From the NCBI GenBank assembly GCA_963691655.1, contig OY829327.1, positions 58,168,079 through 58,232,078 of the forward strand: a DNA stretch of 64,000 nucleotides, written 5' to 3'. The notes beneath the pieces were generated by a model that saw nothing but the letters and a program-made list of their open reading frames with translations, did no database searches and was not told where the DNA came from. Origin of the DNA: Toxonevra muliebris. Its lineage: Eukaryota > Arthropoda > Insecta > Diptera > Pallopteridae. This document shows, in pieces, positions 1 through 11,689 of the stretch; position 1 is the first letter of the stretch, and every line of letters begins with the position of its first letter. Position numbers and translations under genes: made by a program.

Positions 1-494
1 TGCTGGCTTCCAGTTCCTAACTTTTTTACTGGTGTCTCGCACTAATGTTGTTCCGTCCTACTTCATTGCCCTCCTGCGGACTAAGCTCGTCAGCGGTTCT
101 TTTCCTTGGCTCTGTTTGTTAGTTTATAGACCAGTCTTGCGCTTTTTTTTGGTTTCATTAGGCATTAAGGCGTCCTTAAGATAACGCAGGTACCATTAAG
201 CTCTTGCGCAACTTAGATCGGTCGTCTTTCGTATATCTGTAAGTTTATTGGTCTTTCCGGGTGCTGTTCAGCACTCGTCGCGCCTAGAACATGGTACATA
301 CCGAATCAGATGTAATAATGAGCCTCATTAACCCAATAATGCGTAGTGGTGCCATATGGTATCTTGTCGCTGAGCCAAGTTCAAAAACAATTTTTTTCTC
401 AAGTTACTTTCTTGACCTATCTACTTTGATTACCGCTCGTCCTTAATTGTTGAACAGCCAAAATGTGATAAGGTACATAAAAACCCACAGAATA
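1..494. other. unrecognised GC-richer stretch
   Basis: The first 300 bases are less AT-rich than their surroundings. Frame 3 on the plus strand stays open from about 33 to 182, but I recognise no domain. It may be the body of a decayed retroelement, because it lies directly before a LINE C-terminus. No gene is called. Confidence 0.3.
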
Positions 495-725
495 AGATAG
501 TTTGGGCATGTAGAAAGAATCCCTGAAATAAGAGCACCAAGACAAGCTTTAAAAAACACTAACAACCCCAAGAAAAAGAGGGTAACCAAAAAGAAAGATG
601 GGTGATGATGTTAACGCGGACCTAAGGACGATGAACGTACAGAACTGGTGGCGACTAGCTGTGGATAGAGAAACTTGGAAGAACAATGTTGCAGCAGCAC
701 TGGTTCATCGACTTAACTTTTCAGT
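495..725 (+). pseudogene. LINE ORF2 C-terminal fragment
   Basis: Conceptual translation gives FGHVERIPEIRAPRQAL, then a basic Lys-rich stretch, and after a frameshift near 600 DVNADLRTMNVQNWWRLAVD and a tail ending ALVHRL. This pattern, FGHVxRM followed by a basic linker and then WRxLAxDRxxW, is the usual C-terminal tail of many insect LINE reverse transcriptases. Two stops and a frameshift at about 599-606 make it dead. The RT core is absent, and the clade cannot be set from the tail alone. Confidence 0.65.
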
Positions 726-1683
726 TGATTTAAGCCTTCTTCCAATCATTTAACTAACCATCCACAACAGTGGCGTTGTCCCCCCAAAATATTTGAACTG
801 ACTGACAAAATTTTAAAATGTCTTTATATATAAATGCTTTATATAAAATTTTTTTCAATTTTTGACAATTTTATGAATTGCTATATACTACGTTAACAAG
901 GCTCTAAAAGAATGCATTTAATTTAATATTTCATTATCTAGGGGTTCTCTATGAAATAGGAGTTGTTTTGTTTGTTGTTGTCATCAGTGTAAAAAAGCAA
1001 AATAACAAAGCAGCATTCAAGAAATTTCCACATTTTAATTACTACGTAAAAAAAACGTCAAAAAATATTTTACAAAATTAAATTAAAATAAAATAAGAGC
1101 TAGAATGGCGTTCTCCCCTCTATCTTATCTTTTTCGATTTCCAAAAGGCATCACCTACACCACCATGGCCTCAAAATAAATATCAATACAAGCAAAGTAA
1201 TGTGCGTCGATACGATAGGCACGCAAAAATTCCTGAACGAAGGCAAGGATTTTGAAGAAGGAAGCTCCTTTTGCTATCTTGGCTGCTGGAACGAAAAAAA
1301 GAGATTAGGTCTTGACAGAAGAAAATGGAGTAAATTTATTGTGGCTCCTTTGAGGATCCATAGGACAACATAAAAAACCGCAAGCATACTTATATCTTCA
1401 GGAGTTCCCATTTTGTTTATTATTTTTTGGAGATAAAATATTTTTTTAAAATTTATTATTTTTCCCTTGTTTGATATTTTGACATTCGCCAAGCAGTTTG
1501 ACACTTTTCAAGTTTTTGCCAGAAATTTCTCGGGTAAAAACTTTAAACTTCTGACACGGAGAGGAAATTATTCACTCTCTCTTTGTCTCTCTCATTTACA
1601 CAGATTTTTTTTTACTGGAACGCTTTTCAAGCAAACTTAAAATTTACTAAACCTTATAGTACGGAAACAGACCTATTATTACT
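726..1683. other. AT-rich intergenic or intron DNA, no gene
   Basis: I see no supportable gene. Around 770 a short CAGTGGCGTTG resembles an hAT terminus, but no partner was found. A minus-strand 76-codon open frame at 1274-1504 has no recognisable content. Confidence 0.4.
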
Positions 1684-1800
1684 AGTGATGGGTTTACATC
1701 CGGGTATTTACCAACCCGAAGGTAAATACCGATAAATACCCATTTTTGATTACCTATTGGGTATTTATTTAGATATTTATGGAGAAGGCATTCTCTTTCA
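1684..1800. mobile_element. hAT-like element terminus (fragment)
   Basis: The sequence TAGTGATGGGTTTAC is followed by several direct and inverted copies of GGGTATTTA / TAAATACCC within about 100 bp. A short TIR followed by repeated subterminal motifs is typical of hAT ends. No matching opposite end was found, so this is a tentative fragment. Confidence 0.35.
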
Positions 1801-2456
1801 CGTAAATTATGACAAAATTGTTTACTGAATGTGGGTCACAATGTGTAACAATTTATTACATATTTCCCAAAAAATTTTGTTTTCTGAAAAAAAAAAATAA
1901 TACAAATTTTCTTTAAATTTTGAGTAGCAAATGTTTCCAACTATACGCTCAATATTATAGAAGTCAATATCTGGTAACAAATATTTTTCTCAAAGCATTT
2001 TCATAAAGACCCTGTATCTCAATGAAGGTTGAAAATATACCCTTTACTTGGAACAATTATTTTCTAAAAATTAACCACAGACTTATACCGGACCACCCTG
2101 AATACTTGTATGAAATTATTTTTGCTTATTTCGTTTTGGTTCATGTAGTACCTTGCGGCTAGACGAAGTAACTCCTTGCCTAGTAAAGTAGCGAATTTTA
2201 TTTCCCAGATAATTTTGAATGTAAGCTTTAAAAATAACGATTCCTTTTTTTGATTTTTTTTTTTTTAGCTGAACTGTTTTATTTGCATTTATCTTATCCA
2301 TGTCAAACTGCATGTTTCCTTATTAAAATAATAGTTACTTCATAAATGATCTCTTTGGCATTAAAGTAGTTACATGAATAAAAACTAAATTGTGAGCTCA
2401 ATTAATCTTAATATACTCATACCTTGAATATCGAATGCTACTGTTATGTAATGCAG
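1801..2456. other. no gene seen
   Basis: AT-rich DNA before the predicted exon at 2457. The last 25 bases end in TAATGCAG and can serve as a splice acceptor. Confidence 0.4.
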
Positions 2457-2531
2457 ATGAGACATTGATTTATAATCATGTGGCGCTGCTGGCTGATGGC
2501 TGCATCAGCGATGAGGAAGTGTATGTTGCAA
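2457..2531 (+). CDS. predicted internal exon of the zinc-finger gene
   Basis: A 75-bp stretch of balanced base composition in AT-rich DNA. It is flanked by an acceptor (AG at 2455-2456) and a strong donor (GTGAGT at 2532). Read in phase 1 it encodes ETLIYNHVALLADGC followed by ISDEEVYVA, with no stop and non-repetitive codon use. It ends with one base (A) of a split codon. The next exon (18090) begins with the other two bases (AT), so the join reads ...EEVYVA-N-KYVKRPP. It is a symmetric 1-1 exon. I see the splice signals and phase match; that it belongs to this gene is inference, because about 15.6 kb of transposon-rich intron lies between. An ATG-led frame in another phase covers the same bases and is probably a shadow. 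Confidence 0.55.
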
Positions 2532-3210
2532 GTGAGTGACTTCATTGCAAGCATAATATCCTTCATATTCGCACATAACAAATATACGAGCATGTATGTA
2601 TGTATTTTCAGAAGTGTTATGAAGTCACGTTCCTTTATAAATTCAAGTGAAGCAAAAAATTTGTAATTTTTTTTAGATTAATATTTTGTGGCTTAAAGAT
2701 GAAGCAGACGCGAAATAAAATAATGTTGATTCAACTTTTATGTGGCATTGACAGCCATAAGATATGTTTTGTTCACTGCTCTACGAAATCAATTTGAAAC
2801 TTTAATAACAACATGCAAAAGGTAAAATATATTGTTCACATTTTTTTCTTTCAACTTGAAATTTCGAAATAAGGAAATTTTTTAAATATCAGTAAAAAGG
2901 AAAACACGCCCATATCAAGATGTACTCGACGAAATACATACATACTATGTGTTGTTTGTTTGTTATTTGGTTATATAACTATAACAAAAAGCACTTTAGA
3001 TTTCATGATGTATTGCATTCTAGTTAAATACATATGTATGTGTGTAGTTATGTGTGCTTTTCTTTTCTTCACATTTGTTCTAAGAACTAAAGTGTAGACA
3101 TGGAATGTTGCAAGGTAAGAATGTCATGCTTTACTGCAATAAAATAATGTAAAAGAAAGAGGGAAAAGAAAAAGCATTCTTGAATTCAAAAAGGTATATT
3201 ATTACATATT
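2532..3210. other. start of a large predicted intron
   Basis: Intronic if the 2457 exon is real. No gene or recognisable element seen. Confidence 0.35.
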
Positions 3211-3728
3211 TAAGTCGGGCTTTTTTTGTAAACCTTCAAGAATATAAAAAAAAAAATTTCCAATTTTAGTTTTACATTTAAATTATAGAGAGCAGCAAAA
3301 TCCAGTTTTAAAAAAGTTGAGTCTCATGGCCGACAGTTAATCTCCGAAACGATAAATCTGAAACAAAAAAATATAGCATGTTGTAGATAAAGCTTTCTTC
3401 CATAGAAATCAGCCACCTTTTTCAAAAATCGTAAAAAAAAATTGTCAGACTTTAAAAAACAAAAAATTAAAGAACACGACCGTTTTTCGGATAATTCACC
3501 TTCGGGATGTTTTGGAATAAATGTGGTTGGTTCTGATGTAAAACACATCAACGAACACAACGCATCAAGTTTTATCAAGTCAATCCGGAGATTAAGTGTC
3601 GGTCATGCAAAATAGTGAGCTTTGAGAAAACGCGTTTAATTTAAATGTAAAATTAAAATTGAAAAAAAAGAAAAACTTTTTGTATTCTTGAAAACCTAAA
3701 TATCCTAACAAAAAAAAACCCGACTTTA
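3211..3728. repeat. foldback (long inverted repeat) element
   Basis: The left end reads TAAGTCGGGCTTTTTTT and the right end AAAAAACCCGACTTTAA, so the termini are inverted repeats. Internal matches extend the arms to about 130-140 bp: ATCTCCG at 3340 pairs with CGGAGAT near 3586, and the Phe/Lys-rich AT tracts match. No transposase. It is a MITE or foldback element; the superfamily is not determined. The 84-codon minus-strand frame inside is not a gene. Confidence 0.55.
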
Positions 3729-4639
3729 ATATATATTAAAAAATACATAAAAATTCTTTTTTTTTCACATGGGGTACTGTAGTCCTACCTTAAAAATTGT
3801 ATTAATTGTATTCGAATCTTTTCTTTAGATCACAAAATCATGCATACAGCACACCAACTACAAAATGGGCACAAGTCAAAATTTTAGATTTTCAGGAAAC
3901 GTTAAAAAATAGCTTACATATGTATGCATGTTTAATATAATGATATATTTTTTCCATATAATTAATTTTTAGATATTTTATATATCTTTTGCCTACAACT
4001 TTTTTACATGAGAAAGGGCAACATTTGTATTAAAGGTGGGGATTCTATGCCTAGTAAATAGGACCATTACGGTTTTAGCCAGGTTAATCCCAAGCCAAGT
4101 TAATATTTGTGGCTGCAATCCGATTTTATTAGAAACAAATTGATCAACGACTTGCAAGGATATTTGAGGATAATAACTTAAAATTCACATTTTGTATATC
4201 TTTTCTTCTGAACTATTCCTGGTAACGTTTTTTTTGTAACTACCAATCATCCTTTTCCTTTGGATACACATGGCATTATCCTTGAATAACACTGCCCTGC
4301 ATGAGCAAATACGAGTATGAAAAATGTTGAAATTTTTTTATAGTTTTTCGACCCGCTACTTACAATATTTAAAATAATAGTTTTTCGGTTAATCATTCGA
4401 GTTCTTAAAAATTTATTACAAATTTCAAATGAAAAAAAAAAATAATAGATATATAATGTTGGTGCGAAATTGAGCAGGTTGGCTAACTTAAGATACAGTA
4501 AATTGTGGTTAACTGTAAAAGAAGCATAAACACTTTATTTTTAAAATGAATTCATATTTATTGCAGATTGTTCAGTATTATTAATGTTTAAAAGAAAATT
4601 ATTAAATTAAAAGTAAATTCAGAAACAGCAAATAAATGT
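3729..4639. other. no gene seen
   Basis: AT-rich intron or intergenic DNA without a recognisable element. Confidence 0.4.
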
Positions 4640-5130
4640 AAGTCTAGTCTCTTCGCGTCTTACAAATCCACCCTTTCTGTCCTCCGTTCCTTCTTGTTTT
4701 TCCTTTCGTCTCTTTCTGTCCGTCAGGGTTGTACTTTTCAGTCCTTAGTCTACAATGTTGCTTTTAACTGAATCAAATGCTTTAGATTGGTCAAGTTTCG
4801 CCAAAAAAGTTACACAGTTATTGTCAATTTCGTATCGAATATCTTCAATCACATAAAAATAAACAGCTTAAACCGTTTAAGTCCAGATTATCGTTTAGAG
4901 AGTATTAATGAATGTCTTTGGGTATCAGAATAATTTTTGCAGTTTTCCAGCAATCAGGGAAATCAGAAGTTGGAAGAACTGTATTGAAGTTAGCAATGTT
5001 GCTAACAGGGCTTAAAAAATAGGCGAAGTATTTCATCGAAATCTGCGATGGACGTAACTGCAAGTACTGCATCTAAGACATCACACTGATCCATGCATGT
5101 AAAACCAAAAATCGCAGTCAATTTCATTAA
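4640..5130 (-). pseudogene. LINE reverse-transcriptase fragment
   Basis: On the minus strand, bases 4969-4921 encode FPDCWKTAKIILIPK. Bases 4802-4766, in another frame, encode AKLDQSKAFDSVK. These match two conserved blocks of non-LTR reverse transcriptases, the WKxAxIxPIPK block and the DxSKAFDxV block. Several frameshifts and stops separate them. The fragment lacks endonuclease, catalytic FADD and tail. A jockey- or CR1-like clade is plausible but not shown. Confidence 0.6.
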
Positions 5131-5193
5131 GGGGGCATTCCAGTATAAAATTGGAAAAAAATTGGCATTATGGGGATTTTTTTTTTTGAAAAA

Positions 5194-5392
5194 CTATAGA
5201 AATAACAGCTAAACTCGAAAGTCGAATAGAAATTGGTTGCGTATTTTTCATTGTAAATCCAAAAATGTTGAAAGTTTTTCAAAAAATTTAATTAAACTCC
5301 AAAAATTATTTAAGAACTTTCAATATTTTGGATTTTATAATGAAAAATATGCGACAGGTTTTTATTCGACTTTTGAGTTTAGCTGTTATTCC
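5194..5392. repeat. imperfect foldback repeat, arms about 80 bp
   Basis: The left arm begins AACAGCTAAACTCGAAAGTC near 5195. The right arm ends GACTTTTGAGTTTAGCTGTT near 5391. They pair over about 80 bases with a short loop near 5285-5305. Flanking target duplications were not identified. Confidence 0.6.
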
Positions 5393-5844
5393 TTGTGATC
5401 ACAGATTTTATTACAAAATTGCTTGGAAATGATATAAGTATTTTATTGACGCTGGTTACACGAGTGCAAAGTTGAAAGATTGAGTAAAAGAGAGCGGTAG
5501 CAAACTAGGTAGTTAGAAGGAGAAGGAAAATATGCGCCGAAAATTCACTTTCAAACATAAAACTTGGTGCAAAGATGAACGTTTTGTTCCGTTTTAAAAA
5601 AATGTACACGGGAAAAAATGATTTGTGAAAAATAAAGTGTGATATTAAAAAAAAACAGAATAATCAGGAAAAATTGCCATTTCGTCCCGTAATTTAGAAA
5701 TTTCATGAGATACTCAATACAAATTTATAGGTAAACTGCAAACATTAGAGCCCAAAACTTTATTATTACAGTTTCAGAAACGAAAATATTCAAAGTGGAC
5801 TGATTTCATATAAATTTTGACAAGTTTACATGGCTTTGCATGTT
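5393..5844. other. no gene seen
   Basis: AT-rich stretch between two repeats, with nothing recognisable. Confidence 0.4.
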
Positions 5845-6370
5845 TTAACTCTTTCATACCCAATATTGCGTATATGCAACATTCACCTTAATGTGGCATA
5901 AAATAGATGTTTAACAAATTTCACTAATAATAATATATGCATTCAGTTCTGTTAGGTGTTCTACACGTTTTTTGATAACCGAACATTTGAAATTTCTTGC
6001 TTATGTAATTTTTTTTTTGTTTTGTCTTTGAAGTCCAGCAAAAAACCTAAGTGCAAAATTTTGTAGTAAAATCGTTTGCACTATTTTTTGAAAAAAAATG
6101 TGTTTAATTATTAATAAGCGGAAATTTTCTTTGTCAGATATGTTTATAAAAGATAAGAGAATATGAAAATCAAAAAATTGGAGAAAAGAGTTATCCAGTG
6201 ATTGTATACAGCTTCATAGCTATGTTTTTTTTAACCTTTAATCAAGGACAAAGAAATCAATGTAGAAGCAAGAAATTTGGTATAATGATTGTGGTAGAGC
6301 TAAGTAACCGTCATTTCAAAACAAATGGTTTCTATCAAGCCCCATTAAAATTCGGGCGTCAAAGGGTTAA
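5845..6370. mobile_element. piggyBac-type MITE, copy 1
   Basis: The element is bounded by TTAA at 5845-5848 and 6367-6370. Ends read inward TTAACTCTTTCATACCC and, on the other strand, TTAACCCTTTGACGCCC, which match at most positions. TTAA targets and CCCTTT-like TIRs are hallmarks of piggyBac. There is no transposase, only a 62-codon spurious frame. A second copy, about 494 bp and clearly homologous end to end, lies at 39403-39896, which fixes the boundaries. Confidence 0.8.
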
Positions 6371-8500
6371 TGAAGGACCTTATTAATTTTTCTTTAGCAT
6401 AAATACCAACGTAAATATATTTTCTTTCCAAAAATGTTGCTTTGTCTGTGAAATCAATGTTATTAACATCATGAGTTAAATACTCTGGTCTTAAAATATT
6501 TGTGCATGGAAAATATAATCAAAATTGTATCACTGGAAATAAAGTTCAACACTGATATATCTAGTCTTTATTCCTTCAAAAGATGTACCAGTTCCTGACG
6601 AGAAAAGCTTAATAGGTAATGTTTACATTATCTTATAGTAGATGCAATGTGTATTGAAATGTGTTCATAATGATGAAGAAAGCTTTTTTAATGATCATCA
6701 CCAAGCCTTGACTTGTCATCAAATGGTAACGCAGAAGCAGATTAAGGTTGATTGTTTAAGAGCACACTTCTCATAGTATCGAGGATAAAGACTTAGTCTA
6801 GATCGGAGTAGAAATCTTATTTTCACTATTGAAAACCAATTCACTAAAATTGTTAATATTTAAGTTTTTGGAAACTTACTTTTCTCACATGATACTATCA
6901 TTTAGTAGTATTGAGTTGAAAAAATAGTCAGAACCACATCTTCTTTCTTTATAATATAAGTAGTTGCTATTTCAACAGCTTTCTATGCAGCTTTTTAGTA
7001 GGGTAAAAATAAATTTAAACCTGTCTATTATTGAGAAAATTTTTGAGGCTAAAGTTTGTTTTGGTGTGTTCAAAGACATTTTTGTGATATACCATATATA
7101 TAAAAATGGCAGAAGAGATTTTAAAACAAACAAATTTTTATGCAGTTGTGGTTGATCTAAAAAATCGTAATTTTTCAACAAAAATCGTTAACTCGTCATT
7201 GGGTCAAAAAATGGTCAAAATGACGTTAAAATCGACGTTCTGGCAACGCTGGATGTAAGAAGTATTTGTGAATACTGGTGTGCACACAAGAAATGATTTC
7301 AACAAATTATAAACTCTAATTACAGAGCAAAATATTCAGTTAATCATTAATTGCACATTTCAATGCTATTTTCTATACATTCCACTTTTCACTCGCTTGA
7401 AGGTCTTTGGAGAGCACTTTGCTTTAATTTGAGATGGTTCCATTTGCATTTTTTTTATTTAATTTACGAAAATCACAACCGCAAAATATTTTTTTCGATC
7501 AGCTGTTTACTTGCAAGTTTCTACTAGTTTTCTGTTTACGTACTTTTTCTGCTATTTGTCTCTTTGCGAGAATATTTTTCTCAATCTTTCTTTTACTCTC
7601 TCGCAGCAAGTTTTTACTGGGAAAATACGTGAACAGACCTTTTGTAAAATAACGTATATTTGTTTATTTAATACACGTTTAAAAAATTATGAATGGGGTT
7701 CAAACATACGCCGAAAAATTTGCGAAAAATGAAGTTGTAAGATGTGCGTGACCGCAGGTGTATGTATGTAAAAGTAGATAATGATGGCATACATTTCATG
7801 CGAGCTCATTTTGTGCATCCTTTGGAAACTTATCAGTGTGTTTGTTCCAGTTGCGTTATTTGACATTATATGTAACTAAGTTCTGCTACTTTTGTTGTTT
7901 TAGCTGATTTGCTTTTCCGCGTTCATCAGTTTTAGTTTTTCAGTTTAAATTATCATTTGACATTATCACAAAATTTGATACATGAGGCATTTCATGTGAA
8001 ACGGACAACGAAAAAAAGTAAGGTTCTGAAATTCGTTGAAATTCGGCCTAATTGAACTTCTAGAAAATATGAATGTAGACACACAATTTTTGAAGTAAAA
8101 CCTCTTTTCTCTTGTCCTAGAGTAAAACCAACCGGATGTGACGTTCGCGCGTAAGTTTGCAATGCGACATAATTTTGTCGAGCAATGTGCATGAGGGGCT
8201 AAATATCAATATTCCGTAACTGAATTCACGAGCAAACTATGTAAAAATGATTCATAAATAGTTTTAATTCAATAAAACATATTAATTACATACACACACA
8301 CACGCCTATGGCAGAAAGAATAATGTGTAGCGTCGCCATCTTAAAGTTTATGACAGTTATACATTTCACATACAGATGGCGCAAATGTCCAAGGAATCAC
8401 ATGAAGATGTCGCACACAAAAAGAGTTCGTCTACAATTGTCATCAACGTTACCGGTACAGAGTTGCAATTTTTGTTCTATCATAATCCCCAAAAAAAAAA
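6371..8500. other. no supportable gene
   Basis: About 2.1 kb of AT-rich DNA. Several 60-76 codon frames, including overlapping ones near 7434-7732, show no domain or codon bias. A short CA microsatellite lies near 8291-8303. Confidence 0.4.
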
Positions 8501-8715
8501 AAAATTGTTGTGTATTAACGAACACAAGGCAGAAGTGAAACTTCTTGTGAACTAAACGAAACACAAGCAAATAACAAGCAAATGAAATTAAAAAACACAA
8601 GCCAATGAAGTAAAAAATTTAGCGATTGAAAAATTTAATTTGCTTGTTATTTGCTTGTGTTTCATTTAGTTCACAAGAAGTTTCATTTTTGCCTTGTGTT
8701 CGTTAATACACAATT
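8501..8715. repeat. long hairpin (foldback) with about 80-bp arms
   Basis: The left arm (about 8501-8583) starts TTGTGTATTAACGAACACAAG, allowing one inserted TTG. The right arm (about 8638-8715) is its near-perfect complement, ending CTTGTGTTCGTTAATACAC. A loop of about 55 bp separates them. The arms contain repeated ACAAGCAAATAACAAGCAAA motifs. It is a MITE-like or foldback element with no coding capacity; transcription would give a stable hairpin RNA. Confidence 0.75.
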
Positions 8716-9240
8716 TAGTTTTTTTATTTAAATTATTTTTATATTTTATATGAACGCACCAACGATACAAATGCTCTCCAGCAATGGCCGAAAAATCACA
8801 TCCTAATGGTCTATTTTAAAAAAATACCTCAAAGTACAGATTTTGAGTTTACGACAGTATAGTCGCAAATGAACTAAATGATATGTATACTTCAACAACG
8901 AAAAAGATGGAACTCTAATCTTATAATCAATTACATATTTGGAATATCTTTTACATTTAAAACTTTTTATTTTAATGCGGGAACGGACCTAATGCTTCTG
9001 AATTCAGACAAAAGAGTGTGTTTTGACGACAAGCAGCTGATAGTAATGAAGAGAATATAGACTTCGACATCGATATGTGATAGTTATAAATTATTACTCC
9101 GTATATTTTTTTGTGATCAAAGTGTATGAAATACTCTTTTTCTAATATCTTATTTTTGTTTTTCTTGTGATTGCATAATTTAGAAATGGTGTGAATTAAA
9201 AACTTTAAAAATACATGTATTTAATTAATTTTCTTTTTAA
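8716..9240. other. no gene seen
   Basis: AT-rich DNA between two repeats; no element recognised. Confidence 0.4.
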
Positions 9241-9242
9241 TA

Positions 9243-10007
9243 CAGCAGAATCCCGATAATTCGTAATCGCAAGGAGACAGCAATTTTTTACGAATTACAG
9301 AGGTTTTCGATTTAATGAGATTTGTATTTAACCCTTTTACCCCCAAGTTTTTTCTCAAAATCTGGTTGAGTTTCTTTAATATTTTATACAAATATTTAAA
9401 TAAATTTAAAAAAATAATATGTTCAGCACTCTTAATCCTTACAGTTATCCTTAAGTTTTCCAATGGGGCATAATCTCTGCTATAACCTTTGTAACCAGGA
9501 ATTATAGCAAAGCCAATTTAGGGCAATTACACTGCATGTATACAATCCACTCATTGACAGCCAGCATCCGTATTTTAAAGAAAACTCAAATAAAATGTAA
9601 ATCGTATCTCCCATTTTACTTAAGTTTTCGAACATTATTGGGATATACGTTAACTAGGTTAAAATAACAAAAATACGAATTAACGGGTTTGAAGTTTAAA
9701 GCTCTTCTCGCGTATCTCGCGTATAAACACAAAAAGTTCCATAAAAAAGTGAACGTAGCTATCCACAATGATTGATTTTTTTAGAATCATAGTTCCATAG
9801 AATTTCGCTTTGCATTATGAATTATAAGAGGATGTCAACAACCAATTCCAATTTATAAGAGATTAAACAGACCTTGAATTGAAAAAAATACGAATAAGCG
9901 AGAGGACCAAAATGTGAATTTTTAAGAATTAAAGCGATAAACCAGCAGTTTGTTACGAATTATTGAGATTTCCGAATTAACGGGTACGAATTATCTCGAT
10001 TTTACTG
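9243..10007. mobile_element. pogo/Tigger-type MITE
   Basis: Ends are CAGCAGAATCCCGATAATTC on the left and, inward from the right, CAGTAAAATCGAGATAATTC. They are flanked by TA at 9241-9242 and 10008-10009. CAGTARAAYCTCGATAATTCG-like TIRs with a TA target are typical of the pogo/Tigger branch of Tc1/mariner. The interior repeats CGAATTA-type motifs, several next to ACGGG, as subterminal sites. No transposase is present. Confidence 0.75.
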
Positions 10008-10990
10008 TATACAAAAAAATTTGTGTTTAACACTCTTATAAGGAAAACATTTTTTCGCTTTTTTAAAGAAGCATTTATATACAATATAAGCAGGTATATT
10101 TTTAAATTCATGATATGGTAAATGTACTTGGATTTCACTGAGGCTATTCAAATTCAAGTGACAATTAATAATAACAAAAAAAAAACAATATTTAATGTTC
10201 ATATATATCTGAAAAAAGAAGTGTGTGAAAAAAGAAGTTATTTATTGCAACTGACAGTTTGATAGAATCACAAAATGTGTATCAGAATGATATGTTTTCG
10301 AGGCTTAAAAAATGGAATGTTTTTTTTTATCAATTTAAAATGTTGCTGTAGCAAACTGTGTATGGCATGTGGCTTGGCAAAGTAAACGTGTGTTAAACAA
10401 ATAAATCAGAGCTGTGGTGCAGCAAAAACGACAATAAACAAAACACACAAAATCAACAATAAATGCAGTTAAAAAAAAAATTAGATTTCCACGAATAAAT
10501 AAAAGAATTGGGCGTAAATTGATAGCAACATACAAGTTGAAGCAGATGAAGGTATACAGTATTGGTTAATAAATAAGACACGCTGCATTTATATTTACAA
10601 AAAATATTCACATATTGAAAAATCTTATGATGAGTGAAAGGAATAACTGAGTCAACTTTGGGAAGATCAACAGAGTCATAAATATTGTGACCCAAACCAA
10701 GTGGCTAATGGCGCTGTTGCTGATGCCGTTTAAATATGTCGGAACAGCTATTAGTACAAGCGCAATTTGGAGTTTAACCCTAGAAAGGTAATCTTCGTCG
10801 ATTCGACGAATACCATATACACATTTTTTTAAATTTCTCTTTGTTGTACCTCGAAACAAATTGCTTAAAAATAAACCAGATAAGCCTAATTTCTCTCTCA
10901 TGTACTAGACTTTGGAATAACGAACTGTTATGCAGACTAGTAGTAATGAGAAAAACACAACAACAAATAAGTATACAGAACGGTAGTGGT
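10008..10990. other. no supportable gene
   Basis: A minus-strand 97-codon frame (10608-10901) with a hydrophobic C-terminal half and overlapping smaller frames occur here. None shows a recognised domain or splice context. Confidence 0.35.
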
Positions 10991-11034
10991 AGTTTTCTTT
11001 CAATTTCTCTATCAAATCTGGAATTCTGGGTTAT

Positions 11035-11160
11035 GATTTCAAAATTTAGTAGCTTATATAGGATATTGAAATATTACGAACTATCACTAAGATCACTGAT
11101 GAGGAATCGTGGCGGATTTCGAAACGGCCGTCTGATTTGCCCGGCTCTGTAAATCGCTCT
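11035..11160 (+). repeat. unknown interspersed repeat with coding-like core, copy A
   Basis: This segment is homologous to 54420-54545. In the plus frame from about 11069 it reads RTITKITDEESWRISKRP; the other copy reads RTITKITDEEPWRILKRR. Many differences between the copies are synonymous, such as ACT versus ACC, which suggests a once-coding transposon or retroelement. The family is unrecognised. Confidence 0.5.
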
Positions 11161-11164
11161 TATT

Positions 11165-11680
11165 GTAATTGAAAATGTTTAGTGTTTTATACATATCACT
11201 TCGGGCAGAATAATAACTCTAAATTTTTCTGGAAATCAGCATGCCCTGTTCTTCTTTAACATTGCATTCTGAAAATAAATGTCATTTTTATTTTTCAAGT
11301 ATTTCTTTCTGGAATTTTTCCCATGTAAGCAATAAAATTTAATTTCAAATTCTCTATGTACATTTATTTTAAAATAAAAATAAAACAAAATACAATAAGT
11401 AAAGCAAAATCTATTGAAAAAACATCATTAAGGGACGAGAGCCTCTTCTATATTGGTCATTCAAACTTCAAATCGTTTTGGGATCTAATTTTTTTAAAAT
11501 ATTATAGCAAAATACTTTGTCTTGATTCGGATTCAGAGTGAAAGATTCTATGAGAAAATGGCTTTTAGGTTGCCTTTTATCAAGTGCATATAGTATACTT
11601 AACATCTTTGGAAATATAAGCACTGAGCAAAATGGCTAACCTAGTAGTAACTTTATTTAAGTCTGCACTCTTAAATCATG
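11165..11680. other. no gene seen
   Basis: AT-rich, nothing recognisable. Confidence 0.4.
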
Positions 11681-11689
11681 TATTTAATC

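Noticed and set aside
10608..10901. 97-codon minus-strand frame, partly hydrophobic
   Set aside because: No domain, no start context, no splice partner and no second copy; length is possible by chance in AT-rich DNA.
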